Positions 31,866 through 44,054 are shown, numbered from the stretch's first letter. The stretch: 64,000 bases of DNA from Tethya wilhelma (GCA_964030475.1 CAXIPT010000005.1:6439838-6503837); one strand, 5' to 3'. The notes: generated from the sequence alone by a model not told the origin. Translations and numbers: made by a program.

Positions 31866-34800
31866 ATGGCAGAGTGGAAGCAAATCCAGAAGAAGACCTT
31901 CACTAGATGGTGCAATGAGCACTTGAAGAAACAAGACACAAAGATTGAGAAGCTTGAAGAAGACTTCAGCGATGGAATCCGTCTCATCATCCTAATGCAA
32001 GTTCTCTCTGAGAAGATGATTGGTCGCTACAACAAGAAGCCTCGAATACGAGCCCAGCAGATGGAGAATGTGCAACTGGCTTTGGAGTTTATCAAAAAAC
32101 AAAACATTCAACTGGTGAACATTGGTAAGAAAATAATATTATAAAATGTAGCAATTAAGACTGGCAGCATTGAATCTAGGAATAAACTAGCAAAGCATTT
32201 AATTATGTCTGCTTGCACCAACATACACACCCAACCTGGTCAGGTGGACCTGACATTGTGAATGGGAATCTGAAGCTCATCCTTGGGCTGATATGGACCC
32301 TCATCCAACACTACCAGATCAGTATGGGCTTTGATACTGTGGATTCTGGAAAGAAAGCCGGACCTTCACCAAAACAGGCACTCCTCGAATGGTTACAGGT
32401 ACAATAAGAAGATAATTTATCAATGAGTTTTTTTAAAGCCAGAATGCTGCCATCAAGTGCAGAGATCATCAAATAGTAAATATATTATTGCTACATATCT
32501 ATACTGTTAGCTCTAAAACAGTTCACTTACATCCTCCTACATCAATAGAGCACTGACTGCTGTACACAGCAGTAATGTCTTATTATGCACTATTACACGA
32601 GCAGTAAAGCACAAATTCCACAAAGCATCATATGCTTGGGTGGTTTGAAATGGTTTAGAACACACAAGATAGCTACATGTAGAGTAAACATAAACATGTT
32701 TACAATATACTAGAGTCAGGTTCATAAAACATTGACAGTGATATGGTAGGTGAATTGTTCATTACAGCTGAATGAAGCTTGGTACTATTGGTTCACATAA
32801 GTGCATTTGATAATGATATCTATAGGCCTTGATAGACTATGCCAGCATAATTTCGAGCATAATAGGTACTCTTGAGCATCAAGAATTATGCTAGCATAAT
32901 AGGCTGAATTTTGTGACCATCCCAGCATAATTGGCTGGTATTTTGTTGGATTAACAGCACCTAACTGGAGTGAATGCCCTGCCATAGTATATAGTTTCTG
33001 ACTGTTTCCGCAGTCACCAGTATTGTCTGTTACACATTCTTTAGTGTTCTTTTGATGAAGCAGGTTAACTCACAAAGTGTGAATTAACTAGTATAACTAC
33101 AGAAACATGTAACTATCATAATGGCCTTTCAATTTGTTCATGCTTCTGTTCATCAGAAATTGATAATTTCTGCGACAAATATAATTATTTTTTGGTCGTA
33201 ATAAGCATAATAGACAACTTGAAAAGCATAATAAGCAGATTCTGGAACATAATCGGGCCATTCTTTGAGCACAAAAGAAAAGAAAAATAGGCAGAGTCTT
33301 GAGCATAATCCATCAAGGCCTAATGATGTCTTGGGGGTTTATCTTTCATTATAAATTTACATATCACAGAAAAAACTTCCTGAAAAGAAGATAACCAACT
33401 TCACTAAGGATTGGAATGATGGGACACTGATTGCTGCCTTGGTAGATGCCATGGCTCCTGGTCTGTGCCCAGAACACAGGACAATGGACCCAAAGAATGC
33501 CCTTGAGAATGCTACACATGCTATGCAGATAGCAGAGGACTGGCTGGATGTACCTCAGGTTTGAAGAAATACACACACTTACCTCTGTCCTTGAAAGTAC
33601 CTTATATACATGAATACTCAATCCTCACAGGTGCTGGGACCAGAAGATATGACCAATCGTCACGTTGATGAGCTCAGTATGATGACCTATCTCTCAAGGT
33701 ATCCCACTTGCAAGTTGAAGCCAGGAGCGATCCTACCTGGCAAGGTGAGTATGGCATATTGGATTCAATTACAGCTAGGCTTGGTTTCTTTTCATTGAGA
33801 CAAGTCATTTATGGCTGTGTCTCTCTCTCTCCCTCCCTCGCTGCAGGCAAAGGTGTATGGTTCAGGAGTAGAACCCAATGCTCTGGACACAGATATGCGC
33901 AGTGCAGAGTTTATTGTAGATACAAGAGCCATAGCAATCGCTGGGCAGGTCGCTGCCACATGCATGGGTCCAAGAGGTGAGATCGAGGTCTTCATAAGGG
34001 ACAATGGTGATGGAACGTACCTTTGTTCCTACGAGTTGAAGTATGCGGGAAGATACATAGTCACTGTCAGCTACAACGAGACACCAGCTGGTCAAAGTCC
34101 GTACACAGTCAATGTAGCCACGGGTGCAAGCATCCCAAAGCCAGACCAAGTCCGGGCTTATGGTCCTGGGCTGCAGACAGCATTTGTGAAACAAAATGCC
34201 AGATTTACTGTGGATTCCTCACAAGCTGGGGATGGATTTGTCACAGTTGACATAGATGGGCCATCCGACTGCGACCTAGACTATATTGACAACGGAAATG
34301 GAACTTATCTCAACACGTACGTTGTCTATAAAGCCGGCATCTACATCATCACCATAAGATTTGCTGGGGAAGACATATCTGGTAGCCCGTACAGAGTGGA
34401 GGTCACAGAAAATTTAGAATTAGCGCACAAATATTCCAAGGTCAAGCTCAATAAGACCATACTCGAAGGATTTGCAGAGCAATTTGCCAACTTTGCGATA
34501 GAGGCATTGAACACTTCCAAAGGAGATGTTGGCGTGAACTGCGACTTCAACGTCTGGGATGGTGAGATCACTGTCCAGAGTGATGGAAGAGCAGTGTGCC
34601 ACGTGGAGCCTGATGAACGCTGGTTCTGTCAGGTCGACTGCATCTACAACGGCAAACTACAGCCACAGATCCACTTTGAAGCTGGCAGCCTGGAAGGATT
34701 GGTTGTCAGACCTCCAAATATTCAAAAGCCAGACAGAGTGATAGCCTATGGTCCAGGACTGGACCGGGTTGTCATGAACCAACCAACCACGTTCACAGTA

Positions 34801-35325
34801 GATGCCACAAACGCTGGCTACGGTCTGGTTGAAATCAAGATCCGTGGCCCCCAAGAGTGTGATATATCGTCCATCAACAATGGGGACGGCACCTTCTACT
34901 GCTCGTACACTGCTCTAAAGGCAGGCATATACTACATCGATGTCAAGTTTGCTGGCGAACATATTCCAGGTAGCCCCTTCGTAGCTCGCTGTGAGCGCCT
35001 GCCAGCTGACGCCTCCAAATGTGTCATAAATGGTGAGATCAACTCGGGAAGGTTTTCCGTCGACTGTAGGAATGCTGGAGGGCGTGGTCTACTTGAAGTG
35101 GGTGTGGCAGGAGCATTCGTCCCATGTGAAAGAATCTCAGTGGTTCACGACCGAAACTACGTGTTTGACGTGACGTATGATATTCTAGAAGAAGGCAAGA
35201 CGACCATCTGTGTGTTGTGGCACGGGAAGCACATGACAGGCAGTCCGTTCACCGTGGTGACAACCATTAGTGCAACAGCCGGAGGGAGAAGACAGAGGCA
35301 CCATAGCATTTTTGAAATGAAGTGA
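31866..35325 (+). CDS. Short filamin-like actin-binding protein, copy 2
   Basis: Five exons: 31866-32124, 32244-32398, 33370-33558, 33631-33744 and 33847-35325, phases consistent, 731 residues. Tandem CH domains ([46 protein letters not shown]) are followed by about five filamin Ig repeats, with cores such as [28 protein letters not shown] and the linker-type ending GSPFVARC. The last repeat ([15 protein letters not shown] to [14 protein letters not shown]) resembles the filamin C-terminal dimerisation repeat. Vertebrate filamins have 24 repeats, so this is a short filamin. The 971-bp second intron holds two repeats also found elsewhere in the window. CH1 and CH2 exons are nearly identical in DNA to those of copy 1. 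Confidence 0.9.
32411..32712. repeat. Dispersed repeat, copy 2
   Basis: The counterpart of 22087-22408, same orientation, inside intron 2 of filamin copy 2. The longest shared stretches lie near 32586-32700. Confidence 0.8.
32823..33322. mobile_element. MITE-like element, 500 bp
   Basis: A full-length copy of the element at 1731-2225. The terminal inverted motif AGGCCTTGAT/ATCAAGGCCT is bordered by TA, and the AGCATAAT motif recurs internally. It lies in the same intron as the dispersed repeat, immediately upstream of the CH2 exon. Confidence 0.78.
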
Positions 35326-36765
35326 ATACACAACTTTTAGGAACTTGTTTTTCAAATTGTAAACACACTTTTCACGTTTTGTCGGTAGGAATGAATTTGC
35401 ACTTTTGTACTAGTTCTAATAAATTATATATAGTGCTGCATCACACATACCCAGTGTTTCTAGTCAGGTATACATACATACATAGCTATCCACTCTTAGT
35501 GTTTTTTGTTTCATAGTACTCAACTGAATTGATAAATACTTATATCATCAAGTTTTCAACTTCCAAATGGTATAATTTATGCTCCACCATGTATAGTAGC
35601 CACTATATACAGTAAATAAGTACAGTATCAGTTTCTAGCATAAACCAACCCACCTTAAGCTTTTTGGTGTGGTCTCACTCTTCACTTCTCTCCCCAGTCT
35701 CCAAATGTTGTCCCACCACAGAGCTTGAACTCTGAACTATTAATTAGCTTGCAGCTTATTTTTCCCTCTTCTTTGCCCTTACAAATCTTCTGCGCATGCT
35801 CAGTCCAGCCCCTCCTAAATTAATTGCAGTTTAATGGTTTCCCCCAAAAATTCCACAATAATTTTGAAGAGCCGTCTTGACTGTGGCTTCAGCTAGAGAC
35901 TGTGACCCTTCTTGTTCTGGTTTGGCACGGAGAAAGGTTTTCCACCAAGGTACGTTAGCATGATGTCATAGGCTAGTGCTCATACTCGACGAGCCGTGTA
36001 CGTGAAAGGACCACTCTACTTCACAGTACATATAACATGAAAGGCGTGGGTATTTAGGCTTGTAGCTGAAATTATCTCAACTATGTGGTTTTGCTGTATG
36101 TCGCTATAAGAATGTGTGTGGGACTCGTTCTGCTTCGACAAATTGCGTGTTGTAGCGAGAGGTTGTCCTGACATTGATTGTTGGGTCTGACTTTATTGAA
36201 TTGTAGTCCAAAGAATTAACAGTACAAAATAGAGTGTTGTTGGGCAATCATCATTATTGTCCTAGAACAGAGCTTACAGTGGTTTGGTTCAGTGTCCAAG
36301 CAGTGAGTTATAGTTGGCAGCTGTTGGTACCTTCATTGAGAGTTGAGCTCCTTTGGCCTAAGTAGTATCCACACAAGAAGTAATAATGTAAGTTTCAAAT
36401 CTCTAATTATTATTTTATTGTGTTGTTTTGACTAAAGTGAACCAGCTGGTATTAGTTCAAAACTGTGGCCTAACTCTTTGTGACTAAATGTTACAGTGTG
36501 CAATTGTCAAGAGATGAAATTCTCAGAAAAGATGCCATGTTCGTTCTGACAGTGTTTATTCTTGAGATAATGTTCTGACATCAAAATGTCTTGTTTTCTT
36601 GTGAAGTTCATGTAATGTTTCACATGTCCTGCTCTGTGTTCATGACGCTGTGGCATGGTGTTAGCCAGCTGTGCATCTGGTGGTTGTCAGTGGCTTCCCT
36701 CAGGGGTGCCATATGTGGCATCAGCTGAGACCCCTCATGCATGGCTGCCATAGTGTGACAGCTGC
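35326..36765. other. Intergenic region with possible untranslated exon
   Basis: About 1.4 kb without a supportable coding exon. A candidate untranslated first exon ends at the strong donor GTAAGTTT at about 36389. It could belong to the third filamin gene, whose next exons are lost at the N at 36766. The DNA immediately left of that N does not read as filamin in any frame. Confidence 0.4.
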
Positions 36766-36766
36766 N
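36766..36766. other. Single-N assembly join inside filamin copy 3
   Basis: To the right of this N the sequence reads straight into the middle of a filamin repeat; to the left it does not. The N therefore stands for missing sequence, not one unread base. Confidence 0.8.
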
Positions 36767-38578
36767 GTCGAAAAAGGCAAAGGGATCTTCCAGTATACTT
36801 ACGTCCCTAAGAAGACAGGTTCCTACAGTGTGTCAGTGCTGTTTGCTGACACTGCCATCCCTGGGTCCCCCTTCCAGGCCCAGTGTGGGTCCACTCCGGG
36901 CAGGCCTGACCTGGTGCGAGCCCACGGGTCGGGACTGGAGAAGGCCGTCATACAAGAGAGGGCAGAGTTCACTGTGGACGCCTCCAAGGGTGGCAAGGGG
37001 AACATTGGAGTCAACATAGAAGGGCCTGAGGAGTGCCAAGTGCACAGCAAGGAAAAACGAGACAATGTTTTCGACTGCTCCTACGTTGCCATCAAACCAG
37101 GCACTTACACCGTCTCCATTACCTTCGCTGGGACCCACATTCCTGGCAGCCCATTCCGAGTGAATTGTGGGGCTGGTTTAGTCGCTGGAAAACCCAATCT
37201 GGTTCAAGCTCACGGATCAGGCCTGAAGCAAGCTTACGCTAATCGACAAGCAGAGTTCACCATTGACACGACAAAGGGAGGCACCGGTAGATTGGTAGTC
37301 AAAATGGACGGCCCGGCAGAGTGTCAAGTGAACACCATTGAGAAAGAAAATGGCATCTTCCATTGCACCTACACTCCCTCCAAGCTAGGCACGTACAAAA
37401 TGACAGCAAAGTTCGACGATGCCCACATTCCTGGCAGTCCCTTCAGAGTGCACTGTGACGTCCCACCTCCGTCAGCCGACAAGGTCATGATCCAAGGATG
37501 GACCACGAAGAAGATCATCATGTATCAACTGACAGAGTTCACCATCGACACCACGATAGGAGGAAAAGGTTCTCTCAGTATTGAGGTGGACGGGCCTTCA
37601 GAGTGTAAAGTGAAGACTGTTGAAATCAGTGAAGGAGTCTATCAGTGTAGTTACACTATCACTGAAGTAGGCATCTACACAGTCAGCATTAAGTTTGCCA
37701 GCAGTCACATCCCCGGTAGTCCCTTCACGATCGAGTGTGAGAGTCCCCCCTCCTACCCTGACAAGGTCCGGGTTGAAGGATCGGGGATCGAGAAGGCTGT
37801 CGCCCAGCAGATGGCAGAGTTCACAGTGGATGCCTCCGATGCTGGCTACGGTGAAGTCAAAGTTAAGATAAAAGGTCATGGAAATTGCAAGGAGAACTGT
37901 GTCGATATCGGAGAGAGACAGTTCTACTGCACCTACATTGCTCAGAAGAAAGGTACCTACACTGCCATCATCACATTTGCCGGCAAAGAGATCCCAGGTA
38001 GTCCATTCACCATACACTGCGAGAATCCACCAGCAAAGCCAGAAAAGGTCCGTGCCTATGGTCCAGGACTCCGTCACGCTGATGTGATGCTTCCCACGGA
38101 ATTCACGATTGATGCTGCTGGTGCTGGACCGGGAGAGGTGGACGTGGAGATAGAGGGACCGGCAGATTGTCAGGCAATATGCATGGACAATAACGACGGA
38201 ACTTTCCTCTGTACCTACATCGCAACATCGCCAGGTGTCTACGACATCTTCATCACGTACGCAGAGGAAGATATCCACGGAAGTCCCTTCCAGGTTACCT
38301 GCGAGCGCCCGCCGCCCGATGCCTCCAGGTGCAACGTGATTGGAATTGATACAGTCGGTAAATTCAAAGTTGATTGCAGGGGTGCTGGGGGAAATGGCCT
38401 CCTGATGGTCGGTGTGTGTGGTGCCCATCTTCCTTGTGATGCCGTTCACGTGAAGCACAACGGAGATTACACATACGAGGTGTCGTATGAGATCAGCGAG
38501 CCTGGCGAGGCCACCATCAGCATCTCGTGGCACGGGAAGCAGCTTGAAGGCAGTCCCTTCACTGTGACGATACCATGA
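36767..38578 (+). CDS. Filamin, C-terminal repeats only (5' end lost at assembly join), copy 3
   Basis: An uninterrupted frame of about 604 residues after the N. It holds half a filamin repeat, five complete Ig repeats and a final repeat of the dimerisation type, ending GSPFTVTIP at 38578. Typical cores are VRAHGSGLEKA, AEFTVDASKGG, YVAIKPGTYTVSITFAG and HIPGSPFRVNC. These repeats are longer and more regular than in copies 1 and 2 and are closer to classical filamin. Actin-binding CH domains are absent from the visible part and presumably lay in the missing 5' region. All repeats are in one large exon. Confidence 0.88.
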   Translation, partial: VEKGKGIFQYTYVPKKTGSYSVSVLFADTAIPGSPFQAQCGSTPGRPDLVRAHGSGLEKAVIQERAEFTVDASKGGKGNIGVNIEGPEECQVHSKEKRDNVFDCSYVAIKPGTYTVSITFAGTHIPGSPFRVNCGAGLVAGKPNLVQAHGSGLKQAYANRQAEFTIDTTKGGTGRLVVKMDGPAECQVNTIEKENGIFHCTYTPSKLGTYKMTAKFDDAHIPGSPFRVHCDVPPPSADKVMIQGWTTKKIIMYQLTEFTIDTTIGGKGSLSIEVDGPSECKVKTVEISEGVYQCSYTITEVGIYTVSIKFASSHIPGSPFTIECESPPSYPDKVRVEGSGIEKAVAQQMAEFTVDASDAGYGEVKVKIKGHGNCKENCVDIGERQFYCTYIAQKKGTYTAIITFAGKEIPGSPFTIHCENPPAKPEKVRAYGPGLRHADVMLPTEFTIDAAGAGPGEVDVEIEGPADCQAICMDNNDGTFLCTYIATSPGVYDIFITYAEEDIHGSPFQVTCERPPPDASRCNVIGIDTVGKFKVDCRGAGGNGLLMVGVCGAHLPCDAVHVKHNGDYTYEVSYEISEPGEATISISWHGKQLEGSPFTVTIP

Positions 38579-39024
38579 TATATGTGCCCCACCCATTGAC
38601 TCAAGTCAATTAGCATTAATTAGTGAGTGTAGCATTTTAAACATTTTCCCTTATTTTTATAGACCACACAATTTTGTAATTATAGTTAATTATTATACTC
38701 TAGTGATCAGTGAACATTGGTTAGTGCATTATAATATATAGTTGTTTTAGAGCTAAAAATTATATAGTCAATCATTGAATAATTAAGGCACTGCTCACCT
38801 TATAATATATTATTTTTATATTAGGATTCAATGATTGTAATAATTATTAATGTGAATGACAATTATTATGGATTGCAATTGCAAAGACAGTACTATAATT
38901 ATATGACTAAAATTTATTGTACAAAAATAGCTGAAAGATTGAAGGATTGAGGAGCATGATTCACTGTATTACGGAGACTCTAAACTATTATTGACAAGTT
39001 ATTTATATTCATTCAAGTAGTTAT
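38579..39024. other. AT-rich convergent intergenic region
   Basis: The 3' ends of filamin copy 3 (+) and the first TMEM179-like gene (-) face each other here. The only structure I see is a 12-bp inverted repeat, CAATCATTGAAT / ATTCAATGATTG (near 38770 and 38827). Confidence 0.6.
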
Positions 39025-40219
39025 TCAGAAAAGTGTGTAAAAATTTAATATCTTAATCATCAGCTGGCTGTACTCTTCAATCAACCTCTGCTGTCGTCTT
39101 TTGCTGCTTTCCTTTCTACAATACCCAATGGCCAGTACCACATTGAGCAGTGAGAGGAGGATGAACCCGACTGCCACAGTACACTCTGTGTTATTATAGG
39201 CAAATTGAGGAGGGATGGTGGCAAGTGAATATCATTATGTCAAAAAGAAGATTTTGTCACATGACATTGCCAATATTATGAAATTTGGATATACAACAAT
39301 AATGCTGTAAAAGTGAAGTACCTTAGCACTGTTGACTTCATTGTAGAATTCAATCTCAACATGTGGACTTGAACTTGGAACCAGGCGAGCGAATTTACAG
39401 CTCCTGCAATAGTAGCAATAATATAATACAAGTGCAGAATGATGGGTAATATCACATTCAGCTGCCATATCTCTGAAGACTGAGACCAGCTCAGCACGGT
39501 AAACATCAATAGATATGTAGTATACCTATTAGTTACTGTGAGGGTATTATAATTATACACGACTTACCGATCAGGAGTAAATGTCTTGCAAGTTGTAATT
39601 ATAAATACCTTCCACTGTGACCTAAATATACTACTGACACACCCATTTAATATAATAATCTTGATCGTTCTACTTTCAGACTGTCCCCATTGCGTATTCT
39701 GGATCTGGTGTTAAGTGTAGTGGGTGTCCTTATCTCATTTTCTGCTAGTGTTGTGATCAACGCTGGACTTACCAGACTCCAGATTGACAGATTTATCACT
39801 TAGTTTGCATATGATGGCTTACATTTTTGGGCTCAGCACAACCAGGACAATGTTGTACACCACACAGACAACAAAGAGAAGCAGCAGTGCACCCTGTGAG
39901 GCCAGTACATAGGAACAAACTCCAGTGTTTGACAGCTGTACATGTTCGCCATCAGGAGCATGTTTAGTAAAGAGTATACAAGTACTTTTAGTAAAGAGAT
40001 GATAACTTTTTATTTCAGAGTTTTTTGCTCCAAATAAACCGAGAGAAACAATGGCCATTACAATTCCAACCGAGAACACAAAGGCCAGCCGCCGTGGTAG
40101 GCACGGGCTAGAGTGCATCCTCTCCTTTTAGTGGGGGGTTCATTCACCAACACCCTATCCTCCTCATAACTTGAACCTTCCTCTGCATCACCATCCATTG
40201 ATTGTAGCGATTTCTCCAT
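39025..40219 (-). pseudogene. TMEM179-like four-transmembrane protein, disrupted copy
   Basis: A minus-strand relative of the gene at 41277-42392. Recognisable parts are the ATG at 40219 (MEKSLQSMDG), TM1 (FVFSVGIVMAIVSLGLFGA), a CILF motif, TM2 (ASQGALLLLFVVCVVYNIVLVV), an exon ending EIEFYNEVNSAK (39321-39403) and TM4 (VGFILLSLLNVVLAIGYC) with the stop at 39025. Two defects are visible. The N-terminal frame is shifted by one base relative to TM1 (between about 40135 and 40110, near a C6 run). The TM3 exon (LSPLRILDLVLSVVGVLIS) is on the plus strand within an inverted segment, 39595-39772. Either defect alone abolishes a normal product, so this is a pseudogene or a misassembled locus. Confidence 0.7.
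39595..39772 (+). other. Inverted segment carrying the TM3 exon
   Basis: The plus strand shows an acceptor (TTCTACTTTCAG at 39668-39679) and an exon reading LSPLRILDLVL ... VVINAGL, homologous to the minus-strand TM3 exon of the neighbouring paralog. The exon's missing 3' end (TTCKTFTPDR then a GTAAGT donor) is on the minus strand at 39568-39594. The segment is bounded by GTAA at 39595 and TTAC at 39769, so turning it round restores exon, phase and both splice sites. Confidence 0.8.
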
Positions 40220-41276
40220 ACTCAAGCTAGAGCTAAGTGTGTTTACTCCCTACGCTTCTCTGCTTCAAAGGTCACGTCACAGTCCCATTGCTGGCAAAGA
40301 TCGTCACAAGTCTGGGCACCCGGCCGGGTAAAGATCGTCTCAGTAGAATGGCCATAATTTAATAGAGGCAGCCGGGATCCAGTGGGACCATGATCTCAAA
40401 TTGAAGTAGTGTACTGGTTGTACATGTTCTGACATTGTTGTGTTTAGGGTGCAGTTTATATCTGCAGCTGGCAGTGTTTCCAGATCCTAAACACTTCGCC
40501 CCTGGATTTCCTCCTAGAATTTGTTATCACGATATGGTAAAGGGTCTCCATCAACACATGCGCGCTCGGCGGCGCGCGATTCAGAAATATTAAAAAAAAA
40601 TAATATTGACATTACGTAAGCAAAGTACATTCTAGAACAGTGGCAGCGTATGAAGTGTTTCAACCTACAGGTCCGAGGTCGGGGATCCGGGACTGATGGA
40701 TTTTTTTCCTTCTCTCCTCATCAAAAAATTATTAAGTATAAAGATNTAAGTGATTCATCCATTGTTAACACTATCTCAGATTAAGAGTAGACACTAAGGT
40801 AACTCGATCACAAAGTGAACTTTCCATTCGCCTGCCAAGTCCCTACTTTTATGCATGTGAGTGCCATTAATTATGGTGGCACGCTTCCGACAATCGCGGA
40901 ATTTTAATTAAGCTATAATATTATCAATAAAATTTGTTATTGAATTTGGATTTGTTATTGAATCCCACGATGATGTGTTCTGGGCTCCGGTTGCTCACAG
41001 GACACGGCTACGTAGCAAATTTAAATCAAAGTCTGGAACTTGATTCTGATCTCTCTCTCTCCTCATTTTTTCTTCGCTTATTTTTGTGACGATTGTTGGT
41101 GTGTTGTTCCCCCTTTCCCCCCTTTGCGCCTATGGTGGCGTGGAAATGAATAATAATGATAATAAACATCGTGTATTAAATACAAAAATGTTCATAAAAC
41201 AACAACTGTCACAAAATTTTAAGAGCATAGAATTTCTACTGCTCCATGAAGTTTTTTTGCTAAACAAATAAATGGG
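40220..41276. repeat. Intergenic region with modules repeated upstream of ECT2
   Basis: ATATGGTAAAGGGTCTCCAT (from 40532) and GGTCCGAGGTCGGGGATC (from about 40670) both recur side by side at 48061-48115. Here they are separated by an extra ~110 bp containing a GC-rich near-palindrome (about 40559-40580). A single N is at 40746. I see no gene in this interval. Confidence 0.65.
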
Positions 41277-42392
41277 TCAGTTTTCTTCTTTTTCCTCGTC
41301 TAGTGTCTTGTAGGTCTCTAGTTTAGCCTGTCGTCTTCGACTGCCGGCTCTGATGCAGTAGATGATCACCAGTAGTCCATTGAGGAGGGAAAGAAGGATA
41401 CATCCAATAGTGATGATCCACAATATGGCCTGGGGAGACGCAAACAGAGAGCACTCGTTACTTCAATACAACTTTGATAGAAATTGTTACAATTCTGAAT
41501 TTCAGTTAAGATATTTACAACTAAACATAACATTATCATAGATAATATAGTGCTATTATAGACAGTATAATATTATTATTAGCACAGCATGCATAATTAT
41601 ATAGTCAGTCATACACATACCTTGCTTGAGTCTATCTCATTGTAGAACTCAATTGGTGTACCTGAATCACGTTCGAATTCAGCCCGTGAGCACTGTGACT
41701 CTTCAAAGCTGCCACAAGTAGCATTCAACCCAGCATGGACAATAACACTCACTGAAAATGAAACCACTAGTCCAAAAAAGATCAGAAAGAAGTCAACAAT
41801 CCTCAGAGGTGACAATCTGTAGGTGCAGCACAACATCATGATAATAATTAGCCATAATACTAATAGTCTACCAATTGGATTCAATGTTCACACAATAGAT
41901 TGTGCATTCATATTAATTTTTCCATAATTTGAAAATGGATAGTTGCATGTCTGCAACTCCAGCTGCTTACATTCTCGGTGCAATTACGGTGAGGATGATG
42001 TTGTAAATGAGAGAGAGCAGCGCCACCAGGATGATGGCGGCATGAGCACTCAGGACAAACCCACACAGACCGACGCTAGAAAATTCCTGCTTTGCATTGT
42101 TCGCAAAAATTAAGCAAGTTTTTGACGTCCCTGGCATTCTCTCTCTGGCCAGTCCAGCCACCATGGCGTACTTTACCCCAAACAGTCCTAGGGAGACGAT
42201 CCCCATGAACGTCCCCACCAGGAAGAGGAGAATCATGAGACCGAAGTAGAGCCGAGAGAAAAGGCTCTTCTTCTTGGGTTTGTTCTCGTCTGGGTTGTCT
42301 TTGTCAACGAATACATTGTCCGTTGATGGGTCAGCAGCGCCAGTAGAAAGGGTAACGTCCTTTAGCTGGGTTTCCATGGCGGCTGCTATCAT
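41277..42392 (-). CDS. TMEM179-like four-transmembrane protein, intact copy
   Basis: Three exons: 41971-42392, 41621-41816 and 41277-41429, phases consistent, 256 residues. The ATG at 42392 gives MIAAAMETQ; a second in-frame ATG at 42377 is possible. Four hydrophobic segments are clear: LYFGLMILLFLVGTFMGIV, GLCGFVLSAHAAIILVALL, IVDFFLIFFGLVVSFSVSV and AILWIITIGCILLSLLNGL. Between TM1 and TM2 is CLIFANN, and after TM3 a cysteine-containing loop (NATCGSFEESQCS) leads to IEFYNEIDSSK. The layout and the C-[LI]-x-F ... FY motifs resemble TMEM179, a membrane protein of unknown function. The tail is basic then acidic (RRRQAKLETYKTLDEEKEEN). The family name is tentative. Confidence 0.7.
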
Positions 42393-42639
42393 ACAGCTAT
42401 ATACTTTACACTAAAAGGGGGAGGGGCTGGATCGAATCACGTGCACTTTTTGAACGTGGGTGAGGCTAGACTTTAAAATTACATTTTTTATAGTTTCTAC
42501 ATAACATGAACACATAACGAGGAATGCAAAGTATATACACATACTACAAAGATAAATGTTAGCATACAGCATATTGCAAACACGTAGCACAGAAGTTTAG
42601 GCATAAAAAACAATAGAATGAAAACAATCCTCAGTGAAT

Positions 42640-42925
42640 TCAGACATCAGTTTCAAAATGGACAAGATCAGAGGAGGTGAAGGAAGGAAACCGACTCAGG
42701 GCCGGTCTCTTTGCCTTAGGGGTACGGAGGGAGGCCACAGGAGTGAAGGCCAGACTAGAGGCTGTAGACGTGTTGGAGGTCTGTGTGGAGAGTAGGCAAT
42801 GAAGATGACTTGTAATAGTACAAAGATAAGACCTCTGACTGACTCCCTTACCTCTAGAACTGATGATGTCTCCATGGGTAATTCATTCTCATCTGCAGTT
42901 GTTATACTGTGAAGATTCTGAATAC

Positions 42926-42987
<62 letters not shown>

Positions 42988-44019
42988 CTTAACACTGACA
43001 GCACACTTGCTTCAATGCAAGGCCTGTACATACCTGACTGAAGACAAGTTCTGTGTCCTCCTCGAGGTCTGTCTCCCAGAGAAGGCTCTCTTCACCTTCT
43101 TCTTGGCACCACTGTAAGATGTATACATACAATGTAATGCAGACACAATGACATAATGATGACATCATACTGTATAGCTCTCTTGAGGGTGGTGGAGGAG
43201 ATGGCCGACTTGCACATGGAGTTGAAGAGCTCCGGAGAGGAGCTGATCACAAAATGATCCTGAGAGAAGAAACAAACAAACAAACAAACCAAATGGCACA
43301 ACATCACACACTCACAGGTCAGGATATTCACGCCAGTAAACTGTCAGGATATTAATGCCAGTAAACTGTCAGGATATTCACGCCAGTAAACTGTCAGGAT
43401 ATTCACGCCAGTAAACTACTGGAAACGTAAAAATCTTTTGCTAGTAAGATAAACATTCTTATTCAACTATAATAAAAAATACACTCACTAAATATAGTGT
43501 TACTCACAAAATTAACCATAGAAAAAAAAATCAAATAATAAGGTACCAATTTACTCTTACTGGATTAGTGGAGAAGTTGATGTCCGCCAGTAGCCTGGTG
43601 AGGAGCTGGATCACCTCTCTCTTGGTGACCTCCTCTCCAGAGAGTCTGAACAGGAGCAGCTTCTCCTGAGGGTCCTCAGGCCACCGAACCAGGAGACCAA
43701 ATGACTGACCGACATCTGAGTGTGTGTGTGTGTGTGTGTGTGTATGTGTTTGTGTGTGTGTGTGTGTGTGTATGCGTGTGTGTGGGTGTGTGTGGGAGTG
43801 TTGGTCTTCATATCCTATGCCAGTATGTTGTCCATAAGTCCATAGTTCACTTGCTGTAACTACTAATTCCACACTTTAATATTTAATTTACTATTCTTAG
43901 AAAGGAAGTACCAGGAAGTTAGACAGGGAATTCCAGGCAGGCAGGCAGGAAGTGACCTCAAACAACTTGTAATTTGCATACAAGTGCTTACATCCTAGTC
44001 TAGCTTCAAACACTTCCTG

Positions 44020-44054
<35 letters not shown>

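Noticed and set aside
35870..35970. Filamin-like reading TVTLLVLVWHGERF.
   Set aside because: Only a short resemblance to a filamin repeat end, in isolation and followed by no repeat; probably chance or 5' UTR.
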